From the IMG/VR virus record IMGVR_UViG_3300024261_002043, positions 1 through 64,000 of that record: a stretch of DNA of 64,000 nt. One strand, written 5' to 3'. A program made the position numbers and the translations under genes. Positions 45,201 to 53,661 of this stretch are shown piece by piece; the stretch's first letter is position 1; each line of letters begins with the position of its first letter. This stretch comes from a virus. The notes beneath the pieces are model-generated. The model did not search any database and was not told the origin of the DNA. It saw only the letters and a program-made list of their open reading frames with translations.

Positions 45201-45736
45201 ATAATAGATTTTGCATTTTCTGGATGAAGATTAGCTTTCAACATATACGTAAGTGTATGGTTGTGAGGGTCTAGTTCCGACTTTCCGGATAGTTTGTCAC
45301 CTGCAACTGATTTTCTAACCAAAAATGATCGGTCTAATGCGACACCACTATTCGAGCCTCCGACTGGCAGAGATAAAGATTTTTGAGTATACGGTACTCT
45401 TATCTTACTGCTATCCTCAATGGTCACATCTGTATAAGCAGTGCCACCATACATATCAGAGCCTGATAAATACGCAGTAGGAGTGGCAACAAACGCTCCA
45501 CCGGCGCCTGATATACCTTTAACTACCGTAAAGTTTTGTTCTTCAGAAGCAATGTCAAGAATTATTGAAGGACGATCTACACCACCTATTGGACCGAAGT
45601 CGTACTCTATTTTGTTCATTCTGGCGTATACTAGTGTTGGTAACTCTAGTTGCGCATTTTGACCGCCACCATCAACACCTGTAAAAATCGTGCTAGATAG
45701 ATTAGATATTATCCTAGATTTTCTATTATCTTTCAT
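39233..45736 (-). CDS. Giant virion protein with LamG-like domain (2167 aa)
   Basis: This is the largest gene in the window, and its 2167-residue product is an uninterrupted frame. An N-terminal segment is followed by a LamG/concanavalin-like sandwich at about residues 165-325 (LTYMLKANLHPENAKSIIAL, a STWVAIIATAY strand, closing IGEIAVFNKELTTTEMD). The remaining 1800 residues are Ser/Gly/Tyr/Pro-rich, with many aromatic and Asp-Tyr strings but no motif I can name. It starts in a 4-base overlap with the 322-residue gene and is followed by fibre genes. A peripheral baseplate or adhesion apparatus component is inferred; length comparable to a tape measure is noted, but it lacks the helical coiled-coil character of one. 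Confidence 0.75.
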   Translation of the reverse strand: MKDNRKSRIISNLSSTIFTGVDGGGQNAQLELPTLVYARMNKIEYDFGPIGGVDRPSIILDIASEEQNFTVVKGISGAGGAFVATPTAYLSGSDMYGGTAYTDVTIEDSSKIRVPYTQKSLSLPVGGSNSGVALDRSFLVRKSVAGDKLSGKSELDPHNHTLTYMLKANLHPENAKSIIALGDPVTSAVTFSISFADLNTLEVRHHGNGGSDAVNTHVLGSGNVPKSTWVAIIATAYRNAAGRPVVGSSRVYDLSTGELYSSATINTAANASTLDLERPNLYVGYGEVTGGVNPAFTLTDFVVGADIGEIAVFNKELTTTEMDLVARSSNVKNTYKSGLNNRAPRKMLQLLDAKSSYPESSNPTVVPKATPAFNDTNALDFEIVQNVVYPEMLPVELYSGSQESKILKPGLSSLTARGEEGDTRSFYRDIHNTDLDHRLTGSAIIYPGQYSVETTLLDASTRNSPVTLSKDSSILGGTIAPFDDSNPHISRKDQLAVAAGVDENFDQTIGDHIAIVIDLNPENDTTIGVELGNDGEPFAGRVSSMAYYNFSTKSWQTSGNNNNFEIPGANTVYSSSHATTSVGSEKNDVIISSVISQHEHFFSSASVGFTGTSGFTIFENQGINALTDFKSRGLPTSVYGFPIHKKYEAKDEQLIDMSKYIDSPFLLERVSFEFGAAIEESGPHSLGYRLPFLDAADINSPTMYPCLSASSWSGDQNLTGFDSAAGWGVFMRQGELINGSPIYSLGQDEEYTSVKGSGTPTYANFSTDKSKALNYLISRNGMCTSDGPGPATPLINFYKLHTSSFPNYPGYVVSQSATMMMPTSYGPRSVGVQNRRQYTQQQLQSTFTNRIHALSFIPVLAGGINGIVTGAYSSDSTPDIAGPIVGVNFNDENYNGDYAATNGRRHWLKDAGGVPFWRADSFFLLRQSQKPDDRVDEFSFTISGVASTPMYPLPPYQTSADQAFLFQKGNLSADVPPGKINREKFGSLPYETYLSSTLISDTWKKFLGIQANKKVRMVTSSSCASTREMITFGQMAHYGYANAADSFIDTIWDHRDSYLAHQSGSVWSTQFYNELFSSPDQPIAQSLFPQAIKVASIRDYGYVTIPSNPQPAVDNAGFNPIGAEKTSVFSDYPDTAQGSWSMETDSNSNGLSSWPEIKPSNVGGGGSTLADAIASRNPSGAPYPRYLLSGTQVTANTTYTLDTFIGYPRVADGDVGGNLVDEYSAVKTSSPEYKLLGGTPMGSGMSVITTPSYIAGDSISEAPSASWDVAYNSSTKIESKGIFFERMRFGSFHYAPQDYLAYGLNPSVTAPAIQSDVPREYYQDRPTKSWMDSGLSRDLNIFMSASQTHAGTNLDYADNFCGFTLMTASTAWRPLEQPGRESAALPLVANVYKRQYLNYKKDFKIDVPVRSTVPRSLDTPGYWVTTTPNFITAPPISIPPRSLFYQSAPAGSGADVESMYEKFVKDGKRYHVRNSIVISEGGWVPGTKGNDFPSARRFIRSAVAGEPENTNTQSSLALGGTQYFMSSDEVWNSTATSTISTENFAKVISTGTKEGKFSKEPTVDSLYMLQPSDKLVLGVQPSLPGWNPGSGLPNNRSPYKWGIWDYQKSIAAGYAYETDRDPASGLPVEDNRQNLEDPYQPCHSLKMLAGPSRIVLYGTYVKDGKPYATTSGQKLDSNAIHEAIHYDNPVLDQFLVGSDDDYMGSNLEYHITGSIFADDSRSDYMLKTRGVAASQASGNLLFSGSLQRFVRAIEEKEVYFDTLQQDPFDIAKALGGSTRDQVLLGADAISKYTIVNLNVTKQPHVTSSAEYIDELFPGYTYAFAHGWQDSFPFEQKFSNVRRKTDLSLRFAGDTTAVYRLTAPFQSNDRTTAAYNLFSSVAAGNVNISPYLGYNNTEAAASITGPSNRLPGSKDVYDYTFYDTYDPGQTGSPKYVYEGGIDMTTIGDMANVRQSNYQESSFPSTWALAAGDNSSTDGDAYGKSQNNSKYQRQFFAGLTGWGRENRKQLDFSWWRYFNRTLYIGTGSDGIPWQTDSVRGAANFRHPTGFKYGYMNCDHLSPSAIFRSDRYGQFRDMLEQRMYSKTYYKGDEDRSPGESEAVVSVIFLDGEGNPISDASATSCFNISTALTASKPYIEGDTSRSIIFSSDLITLDPFTVFSVPGFSGAS

Positions 45737-46701
45737 TCGTACTCACCAAGCATGTATACATCGCCAAATGTAATTGAACCTGCTGGACTTCCAAAGTAAA
45801 ATCCTCTTGAAGCTCTTTTATCCAACGGGTTCGTTATATCTTCACAAGACGATGAATTAAGAAGCTTTAAGGCGTGCATAATATCACCTTCGTTATGTGC
45901 GTATAATTTAGAATACACTACATTATGGTATTGTTTTTCCCTGAACGATTGTCCTGCAGCAGCTCTAATATCCTGATAGCCTTGAACATCATACGGACTT
46001 TCTTCTTGTGCGTAGCCACCACCACCAATAAAAGCTGACATATCTGAAGACCCTGTGGTCACTGTGGCTGGCGCATCTAGAAATGGAAAATAGCTTTTAT
46101 CGCTTAGCGACCACGTGTCTTTTATTTCTAGACTACCCCACGGTCTTGAAGCTGCGGAGCCGACTAATCCACCCCTAACATTATGTCCTTCATATCTATA
46201 GTCATTTAAGCCTAGTATATTACCTCTTATGTCCAGAGGCTCTATTACACCATTAAACTCATGATCAGGTAACTCACCTAAATTCCACAAATTTACAGGA
46301 TACATAGCTTCATCTGGTGCTTGTATAAAAGAGATAGGATTAAACGAGGTAAGATCAGCGAATGGCTCTCCTTGAAGAGTTACGGGAGGCTGGCCGTATT
46401 GTGACGTCTCTAGATCAAATACTAGACGCTCCTCAAACTTAGACTCATCATCGTTTAAATCACGAGAATCATTGTTGAGAGATATCGTGTCATCAAATTG
46501 TATCGAAGACATTCTAGCGTTATTCTTGAATATAGCTAGCCTTCTGCTATTTGAACCTAGCCGCGGGGAGATGTTACCGTCAACAAACACTTTATCTGTT
46601 TTTACATTAATACCCTGGTAAAAGGGAGATACGGACCCTGTGAGGGTTGCTCTTGTACCTTTTGTTAGGCTTCCGCTTAATACTCTGTCACTATCCGCCA
46701 T
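45733..46701 (-). CDS. Hypothetical baseplate-cluster protein (322 aa)
   Basis: The 322-residue product is of unknown family, with mixed composition and several Pro/Gly/aromatic stretches (for example FGSPAGSITFGDVYMLGEYE at the C-terminus). It is sandwiched between a LamG-containing wedge-type protein and the 2167-residue protein and overlaps the latter by four bases. Its stoichiometric partner is probably one of these. No recognisable motif is present; a structural role is inferred from position. Confidence 0.65.
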   Translation of the reverse strand: MADSDRVLSGSLTKGTRATLTGSVSPFYQGINVKTDKVFVDGNISPRLGSNSRRLAIFKNNARMSSIQFDDTISLNNDSRDLNDDESKFEERLVFDLETSQYGQPPVTLQGEPFADLTSFNPISFIQAPDEAMYPVNLWNLGELPDHEFNGVIEPLDIRGNILGLNDYRYEGHNVRGGLVGSAASRPWGSLEIKDTWSLSDKSYFPFLDAPATVTTGSSDMSAFIGGGGYAQEESPYDVQGYQDIRAAAGQSFREKQYHNVVYSKLYAHNEGDIMHALKLLNSSSCEDITNPLDKRASRGFYFGSPAGSITFGDVYMLGEYE

Positions 46702-46705
46702 CTTG

Positions 46706-49700
46706 CTACCGCCTCTTCATATTAGCTATCAGCTGTCTTAGGTAAAGCGCGCCTTTAAGATTGCGTCTATCGTTTACCCCCAAATATATGTCACCAGATC
46801 CGTAGGCTACCCTAGGGCGCTCTAAAATATGCGGTTCGACAATCATATTAAATCCTAGATAGTTAGTCTTTTTAGGTATTAGATTTTCTATTATTATATC
46901 GAAAGACTCATCTAACCATCTGAAGAATTCAAAAAATGCGGTGTAGTTCACACTACCAGTTAGACGATTAAAATATATTTCTCTTAACCTTGTTAGTCCC
47001 TGGTATTCTGTCGCGAACATATTTTCTGGCCCACCTATAATATTCTCCAAAGACTCTAGCGTAGCGAATATTTTTATAATATCCTCATTCAGCGCTTGAG
47101 CAACAGAGAACTCTATAGAAAATCTTACATCATCCATCGGCTCAAGATCAGGAGGCAATTCGTATATTGGAGCGAATGAAGAGTCAAAGTCTACTACGTT
47201 TTGAGCAAGATCCATACCAGCAAGTCTAACTTTATTATCGTCAGATATTTCGTCAAACACCGGAGATATTATAGAGAAGTCAAATCTTTCAGGCTTTATT
47301 ATTTGCACGCTTTGCTCAAATCCTCTTAGATATCCAACATTGCTACTGCTACCAGTGTTTAATAAAGATTGCTGTGAAAAATCGACTAACTCCAGGTATC
47401 CAGATGAATTAGACGCAGTCAAAGGTTGATCCGTTGATAAATCAAGACGTAATCTTTCAAACGAACCGGTTACCTCGCTGTTAAAACCAAAATTTACCAG
47501 TGGCTCGTCGACGCCTAAAGACAGAAAGCTTCTAGCATGCTCTTTCACCTCTTTATCAGATAAAGCTTTAGACCAAAAACGAAAATGTCCTGACTTGCCG
47601 GCAAATGCTGTTGTCCGTGCAATATCAGGCACAGTAGAATGGTTTAAGAAATAATTCTTTGTAGTATCTATGCTTTGGTGGCCTACTACTAAAAACGATC
47701 CAGAGTTGTTGATCGCTGCTGAAGTTGTTGGATTACTTTTTAATTGTAGCGCGTTTGGTATGGCACCTAAAGCTGTTTGTGGCGCTTCTAAAAACAACGA
47801 AGATGTGGTATACATCTCGACTATTTCACCAGACTCCTGGCGAGACAGATTTATGAAGTAGCTAGATGATACTTCACTTTCAATAGCGTCATTTCTTTTT
47901 CTGCCGATTGATGTGTACCATTTGTTCCCGTCGAAGATATTCGCGCCGGTCAACTTGAGGCTGAGTGTTTCATCTGTGGAGCTGAATCCGGGTCTGCAAT
48001 ATAGCGTTAGATCTGGATTGTCTGTATCTTCGTCTATATTGGGGTTAGCTACTAAATTTAAAATAACACCATGAGTTGGTGACGACCCTGTTACATGTAT
48101 TCGAAACAAGCTTTGTGGTGACCGAAATGATTTTGCTACAGGAAACTTAAACCGGCCCTCGACTGTCCAACTTCCAGATGTTAACAGCCCGTCGTTTTCA
48201 TTATCAGAAATGCCGTGTGGGGGAAATGATCCAATAGATTCAAATAACCCAGCAGGAGCTGGGGCGCCAAGCTCAAGACGAGATGATGATAAGTACGGGC
48301 TAACCAAATTTGGCTTGCTAGAGTTGAAGCCCTGGCTATCGATAGTTGATGATGGGTCGTATGTTATACTTCCTGAGAAATCTGTTAACGTTGAGACCTC
48401 TGTTATGTTTCTTCTTGACTTTCCTAAGCGCAGCTCTCTTGATCCTCCGTACTCGACAAACCGAAACATTCTGTTTGGATCAATACCAGCAGATCTAAAT
48501 AACGACTTTATAGCATGAACAGTACCTTTTGACGTTATAACTTCATTCATGTTTGTCAGTATTCTACGCCACATTTCATTTTGTAGTAACTTTAGCGAAT
48601 CCGTCTCTCCCCCTGCGCCGGCAACACCCTCACCAGAAAAGAATTGATCGTAATTTGCGTTCTTAAACAGGTTTGGAAGATCGAAACCGTAATACTCAGC
48701 TAAAAATGGCAGCATTTGATCAGCTACGCTTACAGATGAATCATAATCGATATGTACCATTTCAGAAACATGGTCAATCATCATCTTTAGTTCGTCAAAA
48801 CTTCTTGCCCACGTAAAAAGTAGCGCAGATATTATCTGTGGTTGACCTATTTTTGTGGAACCCGGTAATGCGTATTTGTCTGCCGTACTTTTTATACCTT
48901 CGTAGGTTCCTCCTTCTCGTGAGTCACCAGTCGACGTCATAGACGCGCGAGCGATGTCTAAATAATGTTCAGGGATTAAGCTGGTTATGATATTAGGATT
49001 ATTCTCATCGTAAGTAGAGCCGCTAGTCAGTAAGTCTTCATTTAATGCGACAATATCTGCATGACCCGGAAATAACGTGGGATGATAATCTTTTTCCTCG
49101 TACTTGTATAAGCTGTCTACAGGCTTTGCTACTCTTACTTTGGCAGAATAGTTTGATATCCTAGAATGCAAACTTTGACCTGAATGATCCAGCACAACAT
49201 CTGAATTTGCGTATGAACCAGTGGCTTCGTTAAATCTAAGACTCAGCTTGGGATCTTCCTCAGCATATAGCGTTCTAACAGAATATCGATCTATTTCCTG
49301 AGCACTTCTTGTTTTGTGAAATACCCTAAAGTTGTTTATAGATCCTGATAACGTTTGAGTCGGTGTAAAAGTAGTCGTCGACGACCCGGTGCCAATCAGA
49401 AATGGGCTACCACCAGTGTTTATAGATCCAAAAGATGATCTAGACGATACACCCAAAGTTTTAGAACCACTCATTATGAAGCTTTTGTTTGAAGAAGGAG
49501 AGTTATCATATGAAAGACATATGTGCGAAAACTTTCCTTTCTCTAAAGACGCGCTGTTTTGTAATACTAGTGACCCGCTTAAAACGTCAAATTTGACGTC
49601 GACGTTGTCAGCTACAGCTGACGACGCCTCCAAGTATGCGGCGTAGCCCACTCCTTCGCTAGATATATGATGGAATATGTATTGAGGTTCTGACTTTTCA

Positions 49701-50230
49701 TTTGGCACGGAAATGTCTAACTCTATAAAAAATGAATTGTTGTTCGGACTTAGTATCGTTGCTCCATCACTTCTTTTTGATATTGAAGGAAACGTAACTC
49801 CTGCCCTATCATTAACATGTATGTATTGATCGTCATCAAAGGTCAGATATCCGGTATACGAAGGATAACGGTTTAAGATATAGTTCTCAAAACCCGTTAG
49901 GTTATCTAACCAGTTATCGTACTCTTTCCTAGTGCCGTCAAAGGGGAACTGATTTATTATTTTTTCAAATGCAAGATTGACGTTAGTCATAGCAGAGGAA
50001 AAGAATGTGTGATTTTCAAAATTTGAATAATCAACAGGCAGCTGCTGCGTGCTACGAAGAGGAGAACCAGGGGGATCTAGTCTAAATGATCCTGTCAAAC
50101 TATCTGGAGCTGATCCACTCATGGAATTTTGATTTTGCTCTTTTAAAACTCCTGTAGATGTTGTAAAGCGCCGGACAACCCTGGGTGTAAATAACCTTTG
50201 GTTCTGGAATATTCTTTTCTTCCTTGACAT
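46706..50230 (-). CDS. Baseplate protein with tail-protein-I-like core and two LamG-like domains (1174 aa)
   Basis: The 1174-residue protein has three recognisable parts. Residues 165-320 form a LamG-like sandwich (FFIELDI, FSHICLSYDN, INNFRVFHKTRSAQEID). Residues about 460-590 resemble the P2 gpI / wedge-type core, with LPFLAEYYGFDLP and a segment reading RRILTNMNEVITSKGTVHAI followed by KSLFRSAGI, the typical KGT-helix pattern. Residues 685-895 form a second LamG-like sandwich ending FRFWSKALSDKEV. The C-terminus carries a further helical segment. In gene order it follows gp25-, gp6- and 523-residue proteins, the place of gp7/gp8 in T4. The LamG insertions are not in T4 proteins and may bind surface polysaccharide. 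Confidence 0.82.
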   Translation of the reverse strand: MSRKKRIFQNQRLFTPRVVRRFTTSTGVLKEQNQNSMSGSAPDSLTGSFRLDPPGSPLRSTQQLPVDYSNFENHTFFSSAMTNVNLAFEKIINQFPFDGTRKEYDNWLDNLTGFENYILNRYPSYTGYLTFDDDQYIHVNDRAGVTFPSISKRSDGATILSPNNNSFFIELDISVPNEKSEPQYIFHHISSEGVGYAAYLEASSAVADNVDVKFDVLSGSLVLQNSASLEKGKFSHICLSYDNSPSSNKSFIMSGSKTLGVSSRSSFGSINTGGSPFLIGTGSSTTTFTPTQTLSGSINNFRVFHKTRSAQEIDRYSVRTLYAEEDPKLSLRFNEATGSYANSDVVLDHSGQSLHSRISNYSAKVRVAKPVDSLYKYEEKDYHPTLFPGHADIVALNEDLLTSGSTYDENNPNIITSLIPEHYLDIARASMTSTGDSREGGTYEGIKSTADKYALPGSTKIGQPQIISALLFTWARSFDELKMMIDHVSEMVHIDYDSSVSVADQMLPFLAEYYGFDLPNLFKNANYDQFFSGEGVAGAGGETDSLKLLQNEMWRRILTNMNEVITSKGTVHAIKSLFRSAGIDPNRMFRFVEYGGSRELRLGKSRRNITEVSTLTDFSGSITYDPSSTIDSQGFNSSKPNLVSPYLSSSRLELGAPAPAGLFESIGSFPPHGISDNENDGLLTSGSWTVEGRFKFPVAKSFRSPQSLFRIHVTGSSPTHGVILNLVANPNIDEDTDNPDLTLYCRPGFSSTDETLSLKLTGANIFDGNKWYTSIGRKRNDAIESEVSSSYFINLSRQESGEIVEMYTTSSLFLEAPQTALGAIPNALQLKSNPTTSAAINNSGSFLVVGHQSIDTTKNYFLNHSTVPDIARTTAFAGKSGHFRFWSKALSDKEVKEHARSFLSLGVDEPLVNFGFNSEVTGSFERLRLDLSTDQPLTASNSSGYLELVDFSQQSLLNTGSSSNVGYLRGFEQSVQIIKPERFDFSIISPVFDEISDDNKVRLAGMDLAQNVVDFDSSFAPIYELPPDLEPMDDVRFSIEFSVAQALNEDIIKIFATLESLENIIGGPENMFATEYQGLTRLREIYFNRLTGSVNYTAFFEFFRWLDESFDIIIENLIPKKTNYLGFNMIVEPHILERPRVAYGSGDIYLGVNDRRNLKGALYLRQLIANMKRR

Positions 50231-50231
50231 T

Positions 50232-51803
50232 CTAGACCACCCTAAACGCTATATTTTCTAATTTGACTAATCTTTCTACACTCATGTCATTTACCAAAAG
50301 CTCTATAGAGTAGATTCTTCCCTTTGGTAAACCTGACGGCTTGAAGCTTATAAACATTCCAGATGCATCGGTTGAAACTTTTGTTGAGTTACGTTTTTTA
50401 TCGAACGGAATAATAACTTTTCCTGTTTCTACATCAACGATCCTATAGTAACATGAATCTACAACTATGCTTTTTCTAGTTCTTGGAAGCTTATACGAGT
50501 TTTCGGTTGCCTCTGCGTCTAAGTCTTCTACGAACAATCTGACAGATACCGTCGAACTGTCTTTGTATTCTGATTGCGCACCAACAGGAGTTATATACAG
50601 TCTTCTGTTAGAAAATCCGGATATAGATCTATTCGACTTTTTAACAGTTATCGAACCAGAATAAAAACTCGTAGATAAATCGTTAGTTGACCAGATCTCT
50701 TTAAGCTCTACCTCACCTCTAGTTTTAGGTGTTTGACCAAAGAATGTTGTGTTAAATCTGCTTAGGTTAAATGTCCCAGAATACACTCCTGTCATTCCTT
50801 GACCGGTTGATGAACCGGTATGCTGCGATGCCAAAACAGTAAATGTTGTTTCGCTCTTTGTTCCTGAGCCTGAAACAAACCTAAGAGTTACACAATTTTG
50901 CCCCGTTAATTGAGTCAATGAAGCATCACTAATTAGGTTTGCAGGGTTTCCTGATTCAAAGTTTTTAAGGAATAAAGATGATGATAGATTAAACTGCAAA
51001 TCTAGATGTCTATCCCTTATTGAGTCATCCCAGGTAAGTACTAATCGCGGTCGTAATAGACTATTTTTAGATTGTCTTGACAAAAACCTTTTTACGAACC
51101 TTGTCTTTGTATCACTTTCATCAGATCCGCTAAACGCTATTCTAAAGCCTTTGTTAGGTATATGACCTACTAAGGAAGCAGATACAGCTGTCGTTACGTC
51201 AAGAAATAGATCACCGGGTCCTTCGTCAAAATACTTGGATGAACCAAAATCAACGACTGTACCATCTGCTAGCGTTCCCGTTGTTACATAGTCACCAGCT
51301 ACGGGGGTTTCATCTATTCCTGACAATGGACAAGCCTGTCCTGCTCCAGACATGATCCAAGAAACATTCGAACCATCTAAATAAGACGCGGTTAGAAAAT
51401 TTGCTGTATCGACATCTGAGAACTGTGATGTACTTCTGCCGGCGCCTTCGTCGAACGCCACCGCTAAGGGGTTACATAGAATGCTAAAGTTTCTTGGGAC
51501 CGGTGTACCGGAAGGAACCTCAAATAACTGTAGTTCTGCCTTAAAAGAACTGCTATGTATGTTTAGCGATGATGACAACAGAGGCGGTATTTCAGAGTAG
51601 TCAAACTTTACTAAAATTCTGCTTAACTCTTCAACTGAAGATGTTACTCTAGTCGAGCCTGACATGAAACTGGACTCATCGTACAGCTTAAATAAGTCTA
51701 AAGTACCGGCGCGGCCGACGTTTGCATCTGCTGCCCTAAACTTGTTTGAGATAATTTTGTTTGTAATGTATGTATCTGCGCTTGCTGTTATTATATAAAA
51801 CAT
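50232..51803 (-). CDS. Baseplate-region protein with DNRLRE-like N-terminal half (523 aa)
   Basis: Residues 1-260 follow the DNRLRE-like beta-sandwich pattern: SADTYITNK, then NVGRAGTLDLF, ELSRILVKFDYSEIPPLL, a SFKAELQLFE strand and a late RPRLVLTWDD strand. Such domains are found in surface and adhesion proteins. The C-terminal half is beta-rich and may be an immunoglobulin-like stalk. It lies 7 bases after the gp6-like gene and 1 base before the large LamG-containing protein, so it is likely a baseplate wedge or peripheral component. No T4 homologue is recognised from sequence. Confidence 0.7.
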   Translation of the reverse strand: MFYIITASADTYITNKIISNKFRAADANVGRAGTLDLFKLYDESSFMSGSTRVTSSVEELSRILVKFDYSEIPPLLSSSLNIHSSSFKAELQLFEVPSGTPVPRNFSILCNPLAVAFDEGAGRSTSQFSDVDTANFLTASYLDGSNVSWIMSGAGQACPLSGIDETPVAGDYVTTGTLADGTVVDFGSSKYFDEGPGDLFLDVTTAVSASLVGHIPNKGFRIAFSGSDESDTKTRFVKRFLSRQSKNSLLRPRLVLTWDDSIRDRHLDLQFNLSSSLFLKNFESGNPANLISDASLTQLTGQNCVTLRFVSGSGTKSETTFTVLASQHTGSSTGQGMTGVYSGTFNLSRFNTTFFGQTPKTRGEVELKEIWSTNDLSTSFYSGSITVKKSNRSISGFSNRRLYITPVGAQSEYKDSSTVSVRLFVEDLDAEATENSYKLPRTRKSIVVDSCYYRIVDVETGKVIIPFDKKRNSTKVSTDASGMFISFKPSGLPKGRIYSIELLVNDMSVERLVKLENIAFRVV

Positions 51804-51810
51804 TTTCTTC

Positions 51811-53655
51811 TTATCTCACTGTCACGACGATGTCATCAGATGGATACCTTACTTCAAACATAGAGCCATTTGGACCTACAATCATTTCTTGTATCGTATT
51901 CCCATCTACACTAAACGTAACGTCGCTGTACGTTCTGGTGTCTATTTTTCCGCTTAGATTAGAAACTTTAAAGTCTACCAAAGATATTACTCCGTCGCTG
52001 TTTAATATCGCGTTCATAATATCTGCCTTCGGAATAGGTTGGTCAATTTGCATGTTTCTTATATCTAATAGGTTCTTAAGATTTATTATAATCCTTTGTG
52101 CAACTTGATTTTTATTAGAATCTGGATGTGCAACGACGTCTATGAAGACACCTAGATTAATAACAGCAGAGTCCATGATGTCATACGCATCGCTAACAGC
52201 CCTATATTCATTTAGATATTTTCTTAAATTCTTCTTCAAGGTATCTGACGACATCTTTAACTTTCCAGATCTATCTCTTGATACTATGAAAATTTGAGAT
52301 GCCAAAGAATTAATAGGGTTTGGTCGTATGCCAACCCTGAATACCCTACCGAATGCATTTGGCAAAGTGTATATTCTAGCTATCAGGTCTGACTTTGTTA
52401 CAATTCTTGATTGACTATTTCTACTGGCAGGTATTTGTGACCTTAGCTCTTCTATAGTCGGTGCGCGGTCACCGTCTAAAGCAGGAAGAGGGTTTGTAAC
52501 GTCTATACTAGACCTCACTGCCGCGGCTTCTGCAGCTAACGCAGCTTGTGGAAACTTTAAAAATAATCTTGTTATTGTGCGTACAGACCCTGCGCCGACA
52601 TTGTGCTTTAGACCTCCGCCGGCCCTATATGATATAGTAACAGTTGTGTTTCTAGGCGATATTCCCAACGTTTGAGTCTGCATCATCTTGTTAGGGTCTA
52701 TGGTAAATCTAGAAAACGTTTTCTTACCGTATAGTGGCAAAGCTAAATCAGAGGGATCTGGAAGCAGATCATTATCCGTTGTCTGGGCGTCACCTGACCC
52801 GAATTGGACTGTTGTTAATTTTGTATCGTAGTCATAGTCTGTTATGAACCTATAGGGTGCCGGAGCAACTTCGAGATTATACTCTACGTCGTCACTATCA
52901 TAAGCTTTATTCATGATCCTTTTAAATACAGTATCTTGAGACAAGGACTCTACTTCGTAATATTCATTCCCATCGCTATCCTTTACGCTGACTATATCTG
53001 TTACATTTTCATCAGGTAATATCAGCTTGCGGAACGCTTTTCTAACATTAGGTATCGGAAATGACTCATCTTTTCTTGTACCAGATATTGTTAGACCCGA
53101 CATGATTACAACAAATGATGTCGGGTTGTTACTCGCGTCAGTAGCAACAACAACCGACTCATATAGATAATTTCCGTCCTTATCTTTTTTAGAGAAATCT
53201 AAATCATCCATTAGAGTAAAGCTAACACCGTCATTAGAAACGAATGTTGTGGATGACTGTACGACGGGAAGCAGATTTCTCTTAGGTATGTATTGACCCT
53301 CTAATACTTCTGCTGGCAGCTCAAAATATATTTTTATCATAGCGACAGAAGGATTTGCGCCTCGCGCTTTGACACCAGCATTTCTTAGATGCCTCTTTAT
53401 GTTTTTATTCTCTACAGCCGTTGACCAGTTTAGCTCATTAAATTGATGATCCAAATAATAAGACATAGTGTCACCAACATATGACGCCATATCTAAAAGT
53501 AGACCTCCTAGCCCTGGCTCTGTAAAGTCCTGTATCTTATCTGAAAAGAATAATTTAGCATGAGAAAATAATTCATTCCGAAAAGACTGGAAGTCTTTTG
53601 CAAGATAATTTCTCTTGTTAGCATTCTTCAGCTGCTTCTTAACGTTAATCGCCAT
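51811..53655 (-). CDS. gp6: Baseplate wedge protein, gp6-like
   Basis: The 614-residue protein forms the ring of the baseplate wedges. It is recognised by the N-terminal block (RNYLAKDFQSFRNELFSHAK, then DFTEPGLGGLLLDMASYVGD and YYLDHQFNELNWSTA), the gp6 hallmark. A gpJ-like region follows with VTISYRAGGGLKHNVGAGSV (about 360) and SQSRIVTKSDLIARIYTLP (about 410-430). T4 gp6 is 660 residues. It lies directly after the gp25-like gene, the conserved 25-6 pair of T4-type phages. Confidence 0.95.
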   Translation of the reverse strand: MAINVKKQLKNANKRNYLAKDFQSFRNELFSHAKLFFSDKIQDFTEPGLGGLLLDMASYVGDTMSYYLDHQFNELNWSTAVENKNIKRHLRNAGVKARGANPSVAMIKIYFELPAEVLEGQYIPKRNLLPVVQSSTTFVSNDGVSFTLMDDLDFSKKDKDGNYLYESVVVATDASNNPTSFVVIMSGLTISGTRKDESFPIPNVRKAFRKLILPDENVTDIVSVKDSDGNEYYEVESLSQDTVFKRIMNKAYDSDDVEYNLEVAPAPYRFITDYDYDTKLTTVQFGSGDAQTTDNDLLPDPSDLALPLYGKKTFSRFTIDPNKMMQTQTLGISPRNTTVTISYRAGGGLKHNVGAGSVRTITRLFLKFPQAALAAEAAAVRSSIDVTNPLPALDGDRAPTIEELRSQIPASRNSQSRIVTKSDLIARIYTLPNAFGRVFRVGIRPNPINSLASQIFIVSRDRSGKLKMSSDTLKKNLRKYLNEYRAVSDAYDIMDSAVINLGVFIDVVAHPDSNKNQVAQRIIINLKNLLDIRNMQIDQPIPKADIMNAILNSDGVISLVDFKVSNLSGKIDTRTYSDVTFSVDGNTIQEMIVGPNGSMFEVRYPSDDIVVTVR

Positions 53656-53661
53656 AAATCT

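Noticed and set aside
39233-45736. Reading the 2167-residue protein as a tape measure
   Set aside because: Length would allow it, but the composition is beta/loop-like with a LamG sandwich, without the long helical repeats of tape measure proteins, and it lies in the fibre block.
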